Source: Bacteroides sp. CAG:770
GTDB taxonomy: Bacteria > Bacteroidota > Bacteroidia > Bacteroidales > UBA932
Length of the DNA: 31,012 bases
Assembly: GCA_000435075.1 (NCBI GenBank)
Contig: FR890610.1
Coordinates: 1 to 31,012, forward strand
Direction of reading: 5' to 3'
The notes beneath the pieces were generated by a model. That model was given only the letters and a program-made list of their open reading frames with translations. It searched no databases and was not told the origin of the DNA. Of this stretch, positions 8,776 to 17,742 are shown piece after piece. A program made the translations under genes and the position numbers. Every line of letters begins with the position of its first letter. The stretch's first letter is position 1.

Positions 8776-10446
8776 TTATTCTTCCGGATATAACTGTTTG
8801 ACCATAATGTTAGTATATGAGGCATCCGCATGAGATATGGAAACGGAAGCGCTGCGGTAATCTGAGTAGTAACCTTTCTTATCAGTATTCTTATCGACAG
8901 TGAATGTTACGGTATGCTTTTCCGTATCGAGAACCAAATCATGAATCCAGTCTGTGTCCCCCCATCCTCCGACTGAGGCTCTTACAGGCTCACCCTTTCT
9001 CTCGTTCTCAATGCTGTAGCCGACTGTATATGTGCCGCCTTCAACAGGCACCATCCCGAAATCATCGACCGTAATGACAGGCTTTGCTGCTGTCTCGAAA
9101 GGAATCCTGATAATCTTGTCAGTAGTCAGATTACCTTCCAGGTCCATTCCATAGACGATGATATAATACTTCTTGACATACGAACTGATTCCTTCATCAC
9201 TTACGGTCTGCACTCCTTCCCAAAGGTCAACTTCCTCATAGCCATGTTCGTCTTTGTACTTCTTCTCAATCTTGCCAGGGTTTCCGTGATAGTCGGCCCT
9301 CGTGAAATCGGCGACATCATCTGCCACGATCTGCGCATCCGTCATCTCAGCAGCTCTTTCCGCATTCATGACTTTTGCTACATAGGTGCAGGTCAAATCT
9401 GCAGGAACAACCTGGAATTCAATGACATTCGACCAAAGTTTGGTAATCGATACTTCGAAAGCAGGTTTTTCAGGAGATGCCTGCTTGAAGGTCAATGACG
9501 CATTGTATGCCTCAGGATAACTTACGCTGATGAATCCGGTACGCGGATCGCTCCCTGGCTCTGCAGCCGAATTGGCGTCAGCAACGAATGAAATCTCAGT
9601 GTCGGTAACATTGATGTCATGAATCCAGTCAACGCCATAGCCCGCAGTTGCGGTAATGGTCTTGCCTGCAATAGGATTATCCACTGTATATGAGACAGTT
9701 ACCTTTCCTCCTTCGGCCGGGATCAATGCTACCTCGCCGAAGCTTACTGATGGACGTTCAGGAGCATTGAAAGTCTGCTTGAAGAGTTCCTTGGAGGTAA
9801 CTTTACCTTCCTCGGTCACGCCGAAAGCATAGACAACATAAGGAACGCCCTGATAAATGAGGGAGAATTCTTCCTTGTCAATGCTGCCCTTGCGCAAGCG
9901 TGAAGGGTTCTCCTTGACGTATTCGACGTCTGAGTCAATGACAGCCTGGTCACTGCCGTACTCATCGAACTCGCTCTGTCTCATTACGGAGAACACATAG
10001 GTGGCTTCCGCATCTGAAGGAACACATGAAAGTGTTACAGTGGATGGAAGAAGTTCATCTACTGTTATCTGGAATGAGTTATAGACAGCAGAAGCCTGAG
10101 TAACATTGACTTTAACAGGCTCGGCGCCCTCATAGGAGAGAACGATTTCTGCGTTCCTGACCTCTTCTTCTGCATTTTCAGCGACATTGAAAGTAACATT
10201 GGCCTCACCTGCGGTCACATCGGTCACCCAATTTGCTTCGCAGTCCGCATGAAGTGTCACTCCTTCGACAGGATTTGCAATACTGTATTTTATTTCTCCG
10301 TTTCCGCCGGCAGCGAAAAATGAAACTGTTGATTCTGATTCAAGTGTAATCACTGGTGCTGGGACCGGCTCAGGATTATCCTCCTTGCAGCCAAACAGCG
10401 CAACGGCAGCCACAGCAGCTGCCCACGTCAAAAATAGTTTACGCAT
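8776..10446 (-). CDS. Lipoprotein with three BACON domains alternating with repeat modules
   Basis: Lipoprotein of 556 residues when started at the ATG at 10446. An upstream ATG at 10470 would put eight residues ahead of a normal signal peptide. The lipobox is LFGC, and the mature start CKEDNPEP is acidic. Domain order: BACON (~30-115), repeat module (~118-225, ending YVVYAFGV), BACON (~228-320), repeat module (~322-450, ending YIIVYGMD), BACON (~455-556). The repeat module is the one also found four times in the next gene. No enzyme motif is seen, and a surface binding or scaffolding role is inference. No SusC/SusD pair or glycosidase adjoins it on the same strand. It is the first gene of the two-gene unit. 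Confidence 0.75.
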   Translation of the reverse strand: MRKLFLTWAAAVAAVALFGCKEDNPEPVPAPVITLESESTVSFFAAGGNGEIKYSIANPVEGVTLHADCEANWVTDVTAGEANVTFNVAENAEEEVRNAEIVLSYEGAEPVKVNVTQASAVYNSFQITVDELLPSTVTLSCVPSDAEATYVFSVMRQSEFDEYGSDQAVIDSDVEYVKENPSRLRKGSIDKEEFSLIYQGVPYVVYAFGVTEEGKVTSKELFKQTFNAPERPSVSFGEVALIPAEGGKVTVSYTVDNPIAGKTITATAGYGVDWIHDINVTDTEISFVADANSAAEPGSDPRTGFISVSYPEAYNASLTFKQASPEKPAFEVSITKLWSNVIEFQVVPADLTCTYVAKVMNAERAAEMTDAQIVADDVADFTRADYHGNPGKIEKKYKDEHGYEEVDLWEGVQTVSDEGISSYVKKYYIIVYGMDLEGNLTTDKIIRIPFETAAKPVITVDDFGMVPVEGGTYTVGYSIENERKGEPVRASVGGWGDTDWIHDLVLDTEKHTVTFTVDKNTDKKGYYSDYRSASVSISHADASYTNIMVKQLYPEE

Positions 10447-10513
10447 AGTCTTCTCTATTATATAAAACAATTAGGCAATAACTATACGGAATTTGTCTTG
10501 ATGCAAACCACCT

Positions 10514-10545
10514 CAAAGGTTGTTAAGTCGCAACGTTCAAGCAAA
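10514..10545 (-). promoter_or_regulatory. Putative promoter for the BACON lipoprotein operon
   Basis: Read on the minus strand, TTTG (10545-10542) is followed after 20 bases by AACCTTTG (10521-10514), close to the Bacteroidota -33/-7 pattern TTTG ... TAnnTTTG. The predicted start near 10507 leaves a leader of about 60 bases. Confidence 0.4.
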
Positions 10546-10775
10546 TTCCGGATCAAAATGGCCAGACTTGTCAAAATCGCCCAGCCAATCATATCAACGT
10601 CAACCAGCTGTCTGCCGTAAAATTAGAAATTATTTTCAAAAGTCAATGCTCCCTGATGGCAAAAAAATATAAAATTTTATAAAATATGCCGTCCAAGGGG
10701 TCAAATCGAACATTTCATGTGTCTTAATAATAATAGAGGTCTTATTCCTCTAACCGCATAATACGAAAGGTTTTG

Positions 10776-10783
10776 TATCTTTG
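10776..10783 (+). promoter_or_regulatory. -7 box ahead of the GH130/GH92 operon
   Basis: TATCTTTG is a full match to TAnnTTTG and lies 46 bases before the GH130 ATG. No good TTTG is seen at the -33 position, so the promoter may need an activator. Confidence 0.45.
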
Positions 10784-10829
10784 CACATAATTGCACAAAC
10801 AAATAGTTTACATACAAACACGGTCAGAT

Positions 10830-11828
10830 ATGAGTTCAATAAAAATTCTGGGAAACAATCTCCCGAACATGCCATGGCAAGAGCGTCCGGAAGGATGCAA
10901 AGATGTTCTCTGGCGCTATTCCGCTAATCCTGTAATTCCAAGAGACCTTCTTCCGGATTCCAACAGCATTTTCAATTCAGCTGTAGTACCTTTCGAAGGT
11001 GGATTCGCAGGAGTTTTCCGTTGCGATGACAAGAACCGCAGAATGACACTCCACGCAGGTTTCTCAAAAGACGGTTTCAACTGGGATATCAATCCTGAAA
11101 CAGTCAAATTCGAAGGCGCAGATCCTGAAATCGGAGAATGGGTATATGGCTATGACCCACGCGTTGCCAAAATCGAAGACAAATACTATGTGACATGGTG
11201 CAACGGCTATCATGGTCCTACCATCGGTGTCGCATGGACAACAGACTTCAAGACATTCCACCAGCTGGAGAATGCATTCCTTCCATACAACAGAAACGGA
11301 GTTCTCTTCCCTAAGAAGATCAACGGCAAGTTCGCTCTGCTTTCACGCCCTAGCGACACAGGCCATACCGCATTCGGTGACATCTTCTATTCAGAGTCTC
11401 CTGATATGGAGTATTGGGGGCACCACCGCCACGTGATGGCACCGGCTCCATTCGAGGTAAGTGCTTGGCAGTGCATGAAAATCGGCGCAGGCCCTGTTCC
11501 TATCGAGACCTCAGAAGGCTGGCTCCTTTTCTATCACGGAGTTCTCCACTCTTGCAACGGCTATGTCTATGCTTTCGGTTCAGCACTCCTCGACCTCGAG
11601 CAGCCATGGAAGGTCATCGCAAGAAGCGGTCAGTACCTCATCTCCCCTAGAGAGATTTACGAATTGACCGGAGACGTGCCAGACGTGACATTCCCATGCG
11701 CAGCCCTCCATGATCCGGAGACAGGCCGCATAGCAATCTACTACGGATGCGCTGACACTGTTACCGGACTTGCATTCGGCTACATTCCGGAAATCATCGA
11801 GTTTACAAAACGCACAAATATCCTGTAA
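10830..11828 (+). CDS. GH130 beta-mannoside phosphorylase (GH130_2-like)
   Basis: Cytoplasmic protein of 332 residues without signal peptide. From memory it closely resembles UhgbMP, a human-gut GH130_2 enzyme that phosphorolyses beta-1,4-mannosides including the Man-beta-1,4-GlcNAc core of N-glycans, giving mannose-1-phosphate and GlcNAc. Shared segments include RYSANPVIPRDLLP (29-42), SIFNSAVVPF and NGYHGPTIGVA. The catalytic acid equivalent to Asp104 of UhgbMP is Asp109 in YGYDPRV. The upstream ATG at 10791 would add 13 residues lying in the predicted leader, so 10830 is preferred. Two GH92 alpha-mannosidases follow directly, the first after 4 bases, which supports an N-glycan-core role over plant mannan. 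Exact linkage needs assay. Confidence 0.85.
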   Translation: MSSIKILGNNLPNMPWQERPEGCKDVLWRYSANPVIPRDLLPDSNSIFNSAVVPFEGGFAGVFRCDDKNRRMTLHAGFSKDGFNWDINPETVKFEGADPEIGEWVYGYDPRVAKIEDKYYVTWCNGYHGPTIGVAWTTDFKTFHQLENAFLPYNRNGVLFPKKINGKFALLSRPSDTGHTAFGDIFYSESPDMEYWGHHRHVMAPAPFEVSAWQCMKIGAGPVPIETSEGWLLFYHGVLHSCNGYVYAFGSALLDLEQPWKVIARSGQYLISPREIYELTGDVPDVTFPCAALHDPETGRIAIYYGCADTVTGLAFGYIPEIIEFTKRTNIL

Positions 11829-11832
11829 TCGA

Positions 11833-14259
11833 ATGACTGCAAGATACTTAGTCAAAGGTCTCCTCTTCCTGGCCGCAATGTCGGGATGGGGAGTTCTTTC
11901 TTCCGGTGCCGAAAATACCGAAATCGCGACCGCAAAAAAGCCGGTTCAGGTCAATGCCAAAGCACAGCCTGCCGACTATGTCAATCCTTTTGTCGGCACG
12001 ACCAACTTCGGCACGACCAACCCCGGAGCCGTATGTCCGAACGGAATGATGAGCGTCGTCCCTTTCAATGTTATGGGATCTGACGAGAACGTCTGGGACA
12101 AGGACAGCCGCTGGTGGTCAACTCCTTATAGCTATGAGAACAAGTTCTTCACAGGCTTTTCTCACGTAAACCTGAGCGGAGTGGGATGTCCGGAACTCGG
12201 TTCACTTCTCACGATGCCCACATCCGGAAACCTCGAAGTGGATTACCATAAGTATGGTTCAGAATATACCGGAGAGCACTCTGTTCCAGGATATTACACA
12301 AATACATTGACCCGCTACGGCATCAGGACAGAAGTCTCGGCGACAATGCGCACCAGCATTGAAAGATTCACTTTCAAAGCCGGAAAGGCGAATATCCTCA
12401 TGAATCTCGGCGAGGGACTCACCAACGAATCAGGCGCCACGGTCCGCAAAGTCAGCGACACAGAAATCGAAGGCTCCAAACTCATGGGTACCTTCTGCTA
12501 CAATTCGCAGGCGGTATTCCCGATTTACTTCGTGATGCGTGTCAGCAAGGCACCGTCAAGCTGCGGTTACTGGAAAAAACAGCGTCCGATGACAGCAGAA
12601 GCTGCCTGGGACCCTGACCAGGGCAAGTATAAACTCTACACAAGATATGCACGCGAAATTTCCGGAGACGATGTAGGTTTCTGGTTCAGCTATGACAATG
12701 TCGCTGAAGGTGAGCAGATTATGGTCCAGGTAGGAGTTTCCTTCGTAAGCTGCGAGAATGCCAGAATGAACTTGGAAGCAGAGCAGCAGGGCTTCGATTT
12801 CGACAAGGTTCAGGCCAATGCCAATGCCTCCTGGAACGCAGACCTTTCCAGAATCAAGGTCGAGGGCGGCTCCGAGAAGCAGAAGGAAGTGTTCTATACC
12901 GCTCTCTATCACGCACTTATACATCCGAACGTCTTGAACGACGTGAACGGAGAATATCCTGTAATGGAATTCACCGGCGACGGCAAAGTGCCTTCAGAAA
13001 CCAAGGCGGCGAGGTATGACACCGGCAAACCAGGTATCGGAAAAGTTGCTCCGGGACATAACCGCTACACCGTATTCTCCCTGTGGGACACCTACAGGAA
13101 TGTGCACCAGCTCATGACATTGGTTTTCCCTGAGCGCCAGCTCGATATGGTAAGGTCAATGATATCGATGTACAACGAGTGGGGATGGATGCCGAAGTGG
13201 GAGCTCTACGGACGAGAGACCTTCACTATGGAGGGAGACCCGGCTATTCCGGTAATCACCGACACCTGGCTGAAAGGCCTCAAAGACATTGACATTTATA
13301 CTGCATATCAAGCATTTATCAAGTCTGCGACTCTGCCGGGAGCGGAGAACAGGATGAGACCGGACAATGACCCTTATGTCCATGACGGTTTCATTCCTCT
13401 CGGGTTCTTTGCCGCGGATTTCTCCGGAGACAACTCCGTTTCACATGCATTGGAATACTATGTGGCAGACAACGCCCTTTCACTCCTTGCCGCCGACCTC
13501 GGATATGAGGATGAGGCCAAGGCATTCAGGGAAAGGTCACTGAACTACAAGCGTTATTACAGTCAGGAGTCCGGAACTCTGAGACCTCTCAACGCTGACG
13601 GGTCATTCCTTTCTCCATTCAATCCCCGTCAGGGTGAGAACTTCGAGGAAGTTCCGGGTTTCCATGAAGGCAGCGCATGGAACTACACCTTCTTCATTCC
13701 TCATGATGTGGAAGGGTATGCACAGCTGATGGGCGGACAGAAAGTCTTCGTGGACAAGCTCCAGATGGTGTTCAATGAAGGTCTGTATGACCCTGCAAAT
13801 GAGCCGGATATCGCTTACGCCTACTTGTTCAGCCGTTTCAAGGGTGAAGAATGGCGCACACAGAAGATGATTCCTGAGCTCATTGCAAAGTACTTCACTA
13901 CCCTTCCTGACGGCATTCCTGGCAATGATGATACCGGGACAATGTCAGCCTGGGCTATCTTCTCCATGATGGGTTTCTATCCGGACTGCCCGGGAGAGCC
14001 TTCATATACATTGACGGCACCTACCTTCGAAAAAGTCACCATTACCCTGGACCCGAAATGGTATAGTGGCCATAACAAGCTTGTAATCAGCAAGGTGGGC
14101 AGCAACGAGAATGGACGCGATTCTGTTTTTGGCAGAGGGTCATACGACAGGATTTCGTCAATGACACTCGGGCGAAAGGCTATTAAGGGTTACAGAGTTA
14201 GTCATGAGGAACTTACCCGCGGAGGTGAACTGGTATTCAAGTGCCGTTCCGCGAAATAG
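11833..14259 (+). CDS. GH92 alpha-mannosidase, exported
   Basis: Protein of 808 residues with an N-terminal hydrophobic signal and no lipobox cysteine, so probably periplasmic. GH92 enzymes are calcium-dependent, inverting exo-alpha-mannosidases. Family segments seen are NPFVGT...NPGAVCPNGM near 50-70, GFSHVNLSGVG near 110, FSLWDTYR near 415, the EGSAWNYTFFIPHD block, and GNDDTGTMSAW near 697. An earlier ATG at 11770 overlaps the GH130 gene and only adds residues ahead of the signal peptide. The segment usually reading GNEPSHH is ANEPDIAY here, unlike the next gene, so the two enzymes probably cleave different alpha-mannose linkages. Translational coupling with GH130 is likely. Confidence 0.9.
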   Translation: MTARYLVKGLLFLAAMSGWGVLSSGAENTEIATAKKPVQVNAKAQPADYVNPFVGTTNFGTTNPGAVCPNGMMSVVPFNVMGSDENVWDKDSRWWSTPYSYENKFFTGFSHVNLSGVGCPELGSLLTMPTSGNLEVDYHKYGSEYTGEHSVPGYYTNTLTRYGIRTEVSATMRTSIERFTFKAGKANILMNLGEGLTNESGATVRKVSDTEIEGSKLMGTFCYNSQAVFPIYFVMRVSKAPSSCGYWKKQRPMTAEAAWDPDQGKYKLYTRYAREISGDDVGFWFSYDNVAEGEQIMVQVGVSFVSCENARMNLEAEQQGFDFDKVQANANASWNADLSRIKVEGGSEKQKEVFYTALYHALIHPNVLNDVNGEYPVMEFTGDGKVPSETKAARYDTGKPGIGKVAPGHNRYTVFSLWDTYRNVHQLMTLVFPERQLDMVRSMISMYNEWGWMPKWELYGRETFTMEGDPAIPVITDTWLKGLKDIDIYTAYQAFIKSATLPGAENRMRPDNDPYVHDGFIPLGFFAADFSGDNSVSHALEYYVADNALSLLAADLGYEDEAKAFRERSLNYKRYYSQESGTLRPLNADGSFLSPFNPRQGENFEEVPGFHEGSAWNYTFFIPHDVEGYAQLMGGQKVFVDKLQMVFNEGLYDPANEPDIAYAYLFSRFKGEEWRTQKMIPELIAKYFTTLPDGIPGNDDTGTMSAWAIFSMMGFYPDCPGEPSYTLTAPTFEKVTITLDPKWYSGHNKLVISKVGSNENGRDSVFGRGSYDRISSMTLGRKAIKGYRVSHEELTRGGELVFKCRSAK

Positions 14260-14292
14260 ACAGGATACTAAAACATAAACATTGATAATATA

Positions 14293-16503
14293 ATGAGACA
14301 TAAACTTTTAGCATTGATTCTGCCGATCGCGGCCATAGTCGGATGTGCAAAGACTGGGGACAGCACAGACTACACCCGGTTCGTGAACACCAAAATCGGA
14401 AGCGGCGGACATGGCCACGTGTTTGTAGGTGCCAATGTCCCTTTCGGACTTGTCCAGCTTGGTCCTACAAGCATTCCTCAGACATGGGACTGGTGCTCAG
14501 GATATCATGACAGCGACACCACAGTCATAGGCTTTTCACATACCCACCTCGAGGGCACCGGTATCGGCGACCTTTTCGACGTGACTGTTATGCCGGTAAT
14601 CGGTTCAGTGACATATGCACGTGGAGAGGCTCCTGCACAGGATGCCACTCCTGAAGAAATCGAGGCTGCCGTGAAGACGGGGCTCTGGTCTTATGCCGAC
14701 AGAACCAAGGAGATTACCAAGCCGGGATATTACAGCGTTCCGCTCACACGTTTCGGCATCAGGGCTGAGATGACAGCCACTTCACGTGTGGGTCTGCATC
14801 GCTACACATTCCCTGCAAGTGATTCATCTGCAATCGTTTTCGACCTCGAAAACGGCGGATGCTGGGACAAAGCCACACAGACATTGACAGAAGCTGTCGA
14901 TAGCGTGACAATCCGCGGCTACAGATATTCTACAGGCTGGGCGAAGAACCAGAAGGCTTTCTTCTATGCACAGTTCAGCAAGCCGTTCGACAAGTTCGAG
15001 AACATGGGAGCGTACAGCCGCATTGACTTTCATACTACTGAGGGTGAGCAGATTATGGTCAAGGTTGCCCTCTCTCCTGTAAGCATGGACGGCGCTGAGG
15101 CCAACATGAAGGCCGAGATGCCGGAGTGGGATTTCGAAGGAACAGTAAAGGCTGCAGAGAAGGCCTGGAACGAAGAGCTCTCGAAAATCAAGATTGATAC
15201 TGACGACGCTGAGGCACGCACTGTGTTCTACACCGCGATGTACCACTCGATGATCCAGCCGTCTGTTTTCAATGACGTGAATCGTGACTACAGAGGCGCC
15301 AATGACCAGATTTACAGGAACGGCAACTTCGTGAACTACACGACTTTCTCATTGTGGGACACCTATCGTGCCGCAATGCCGCTCATGACCATCATCCATC
15401 CGGAAAAGGTCAATGACATCGCGAACACCATGATCAACATCTATGAGCAGCAGGGCAAGCTTCCTGTATGGCATCTCTGGGGCAACGAGACTGACTGCAT
15501 GGTCGGAAACCCTGGAGTAATCGCATTGGCGGACATCATGGTAAAGGGCTTTGACGGTTTCGACAAGGAGCTGGCCTACAGGGCATTGAAAGATTCTGAA
15601 ATGCGTCCGGACAGAGGTCAGGACATCCGTATGAAGTTCGGCTTCATCCCTGCTGACCAGAACTTCAATGAGTCTGTCGCTTACGATATGGAATACGCAA
15701 TCGCTGACGCCGCCATGGCCCAGGCCGCAAAATTCATCGGAAAGGATGACGACTACAACTACTTCTTGGACAGAAGTCATTCATACAGAAACTATTTCGA
15801 CAAGGAGACCCTGTTCATCCGCGGAAAGAATTCTGACGGCAAGTTCATCGAGCCATTCAATCCTTACCGGTCAGAGCACCGCGCTGACGTTTACTGCGAG
15901 GGTAATGCATGGCAGTACACATGGCTTGCGCCTCAGGACTACGAAGGTCTCGTAACTCTCTATGGTTCAACAGAGAAGTTCATCGAGAGACTTGACAGCC
16001 TCTTCTCCGCAAAGAGCGAAATCGTAGGAGAGAACACTTCAAGTGACATTTCCGGTCTCATCGGACAGTATGCCCATGGAAATGAGCCTAGCCATCACAT
16101 CATTTATTTCTACACGATGGCCGGCCAGCCTTGGAAGACTGCTGACCTCACCGCAAGAATCTTCAAAGAGTTCTATTTCAATGACCCTAACGGACTTGCA
16201 GGCAATGAGGACGTAGGTCAGATGTCTTCATGGTACATCCTTTCAAGCCTCGGCTTCTATCAGGCTGAACCTGCCAACCCTCGTTTCTGGTTCGGCAAGC
16301 CTGCCTTCAAGAATGCCGTCGTGAAAGTACCTGGAGGTGAGTTCAATGTTATTGCTGATGGACTCAGCGAAACCAACAGATATATCCAGAGCATCACTCT
16401 CAACGGGGAGGACTACAAGCTTCCTTACATTGAGTACACTGACATCTTCAGGGGCGGCAAACTCGTCTTCAAGATGGGTTCAGAACAGAAAGTATGGTAT
16501 TAA
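14293..16503 (+). CDS. GH92 alpha-mannosidase, lipoprotein
   Basis: Protein of 736 residues with a lipobox (AIVGC, Cys17), so membrane anchored. GH92 motifs are TKIGSGGHGHVFVGANVPFG, GFSHTHLEGTGIGD, FSLWDTYRAAMPL, EGNAWQYTWLAPQD, HGNEPSHH and GNEDVGQMSSW. All blocks typical of an active enzyme are present. Linkage (alpha-1,2, -1,3, -1,4 or -1,6) cannot be told from these motifs. It follows the first GH92 by 33 bases and precedes the ROK kinase by 14 bases. Mannose it releases would be phosphorylated and isomerised by the two downstream products. How sugar crosses the membranes is not encoded in the window. Confidence 0.9.
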   Translation: MRHKLLALILPIAAIVGCAKTGDSTDYTRFVNTKIGSGGHGHVFVGANVPFGLVQLGPTSIPQTWDWCSGYHDSDTTVIGFSHTHLEGTGIGDLFDVTVMPVIGSVTYARGEAPAQDATPEEIEAAVKTGLWSYADRTKEITKPGYYSVPLTRFGIRAEMTATSRVGLHRYTFPASDSSAIVFDLENGGCWDKATQTLTEAVDSVTIRGYRYSTGWAKNQKAFFYAQFSKPFDKFENMGAYSRIDFHTTEGEQIMVKVALSPVSMDGAEANMKAEMPEWDFEGTVKAAEKAWNEELSKIKIDTDDAEARTVFYTAMYHSMIQPSVFNDVNRDYRGANDQIYRNGNFVNYTTFSLWDTYRAAMPLMTIIHPEKVNDIANTMINIYEQQGKLPVWHLWGNETDCMVGNPGVIALADIMVKGFDGFDKELAYRALKDSEMRPDRGQDIRMKFGFIPADQNFNESVAYDMEYAIADAAMAQAAKFIGKDDDYNYFLDRSHSYRNYFDKETLFIRGKNSDGKFIEPFNPYRSEHRADVYCEGNAWQYTWLAPQDYEGLVTLYGSTEKFIERLDSLFSAKSEIVGENTSSDISGLIGQYAHGNEPSHHIIYFYTMAGQPWKTADLTARIFKEFYFNDPNGLAGNEDVGQMSSWYILSSLGFYQAEPANPRFWFGKPAFKNAVVKVPGGEFNVIADGLSETNRYIQSITLNGEDYKLPYIEYTDIFRGGKLVFKMGSEQKVWY

Positions 16504-16517
16504 ACACATAATCGATT

Positions 16518-17621
16518 ATGGCAAACTATAAAACAGACTCAAGAATTGTACTTACGCTGGATGCAGGCGGTACCAATATGGTATTCAGCGCCATGAGTGG
16601 TGGAGAATATATCATTGACCCTATCACTCTTCCTTCGAATGCAAAGAATCTCGACCTGTGCCTCCAGACACTCGTGCTCGGATTCAGCACTGTCATTGAC
16701 AAGCTCGAAGAGAAGCCGGTAGCCATCAGTTTCGCATTCCCCGGACCTGCTGACTATCCTCATGGAATCATTGGCGGATATCTTCCGAATTTCCCTTCTT
16801 TCCGTGACGGCGTGGCTCTCGGACCATTCCTCGAGGAGAAATTCGGTATTCCGGTCTATATCAATAATGACGGCGACCTTTATGCTTACGGAGAGGCCCT
16901 CGGTGGCGCCCTTCCTGATGTCAATGCCAGACTTGCGGAGGCCGGAAGCGACAAGAGGTTCCGCAATCTTATCGGCTATACCTTCGGAACCGGTCTTGGC
17001 ATCGGTTTCGTGATGGGCGGCGAACTGAACAGGGGTGACAACTCATGTGTGGAGACTTTCTGCCTGCCTAACTTCAAGATGCCGGGATATATCCTGGAGG
17101 ACAGCGCTTCCATCCGTGCCGTAACCAGAGTTTATGGTGAGGCCAGCGGAAACATGAACCACGGACTTACTCCTAAGGAGATTGCCGAGATCTGCCACGG
17201 CGAGCGTGAGGGCAACAGAGAGGCTGCCATCAAGGCTTTCAATGACCTCGGCGAGTCTGCCGGCGACGGAATGGCTATCGCCGCTTCATTGTTCGACGGC
17301 ATCATTTGTATCGGCGGAGGCCTGATGAACAATTACCAGTACATCATGCCGGGTATCCTGAACTCTATGCGTTCTACCGTCAAGACTCTCTCCGGCGATA
17401 CTATCGGCAAGGTCCAGCCTAAGGTATACAACTTGGATGACCCTGAGGAGTTTGCAGCATTCGCCAAGGGTGATGCCCGTCAGATCAACATCTATGGTTC
17501 TGACAAGACCGTTACATACGATCCGCAGAAGCGTATCGGTGTCATGCGTACCAAGATCGGCGCAAGCAAGGCCATTTCTCTCGGTGCTTACACCTTCGCT
17601 CTCAGCCAGTTAGATAAATAA
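16518..17621 (+). CDS. Divergent ROK-family sugar kinase, probable mannokinase
   Basis: Cytoplasmic protein of 367 residues. The phosphate-binding loop LDAGGTN (14-20), the AFPGPAD segment near 73-79 and the catalytic aspartate in NNDGDLYAYGE (Asp118) mark an ATP-dependent ROK sugar kinase. The usual GEIGH motif and the zinc cluster CxCGxxGC are absent. In their place is a segment running from GDNSCVETFCLPN to LEDSASIRAV. At about 367 residues it is longer than the usual ~300-320, with an insertion near its C-terminus (~295-340). Context, with alpha-mannosidases before and mannose-6-phosphate isomerase after, favours mannose as substrate. GlcNAc released by GH130, or glucose, remain possible. 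Confidence 0.75.
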   Translation: MANYKTDSRIVLTLDAGGTNMVFSAMSGGEYIIDPITLPSNAKNLDLCLQTLVLGFSTVIDKLEEKPVAISFAFPGPADYPHGIIGGYLPNFPSFRDGVALGPFLEEKFGIPVYINNDGDLYAYGEALGGALPDVNARLAEAGSDKRFRNLIGYTFGTGLGIGFVMGGELNRGDNSCVETFCLPNFKMPGYILEDSASIRAVTRVYGEASGNMNHGLTPKEIAEICHGEREGNREAAIKAFNDLGESAGDGMAIAASLFDGIICIGGGLMNNYQYIMPGILNSMRSTVKTLSGDTIGKVQPKVYNLDDPEEFAAFAKGDARQINIYGSDKTVTYDPQKRIGVMRTKIGASKAISLGAYTFALSQLDK

Positions 17622-17631
17622 TTACCTGAAA

Positions 17632-17723
17632 CCGGCCAGGTCAATGTCATGAACGGCATTAGCTCCCGAAAAGGGAGGAGGCCCACGCAGTGGGTGGACC
17701 GTCGGAAACATTGACCCGGCTGG
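17632..17723 (+). other. Cloverleaf-like structured spacer between kinase and manA
   Basis: An outer stem of CCGGCCAGGTCAATGT (17632-17647) pairs with ACATTGACCCGGCTGG (17708-17723), 14 of 16 positions strict. Inside, ACGG (17653-17656) pairs with CCGT (17699-17702), enclosing two hairpins: CTCCC/GGGAG (17663-17667 with 17673-17677) and CCCAC/GTGGG (17682-17686 with 17690-17694). The element fills most of the 121-base gap and ends 19 bases before manA. There is no T-run, so it is not a standard terminator. It could be an RNA-processing or attenuation element, or a dispersed REP-like repeat. Confidence 0.55.
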
Positions 17724-17742
17724 TACAAATACAAAACAAATC

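Larger units (their letters stand above)
10447..10829. other. Divergent intergenic region between lipoprotein and GH130 genes
   Basis: The region holds promoters firing in both directions. CGGAATTTG (10487-10495) and CAAATTCCG (10542-10550) form a perfect 9-base inverted repeat that brackets the minus-strand -7 box; its right arm contains the -33 box. A very AT-rich stretch with the palindrome ATAAAATTTTAT lies at 10669-10680. One GTCAATG heptamer is at 10642-10648. No gene was found. Confidence 0.5.

Noticed and set aside
6974..10446. SusD-like or SusE/F-like assignment for the BACON lipoproteins
   Set aside because: No SusD helical-repeat motifs and no adjacent SusC are present. The domain layout is BACON plus an unrecognised module.
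17632..17723. tRNA-like gene suggested by the cloverleaf fold
   Set aside because: There is no T-loop GTTCRA, no acceptor CCA context and no anticodon arm of proper size.
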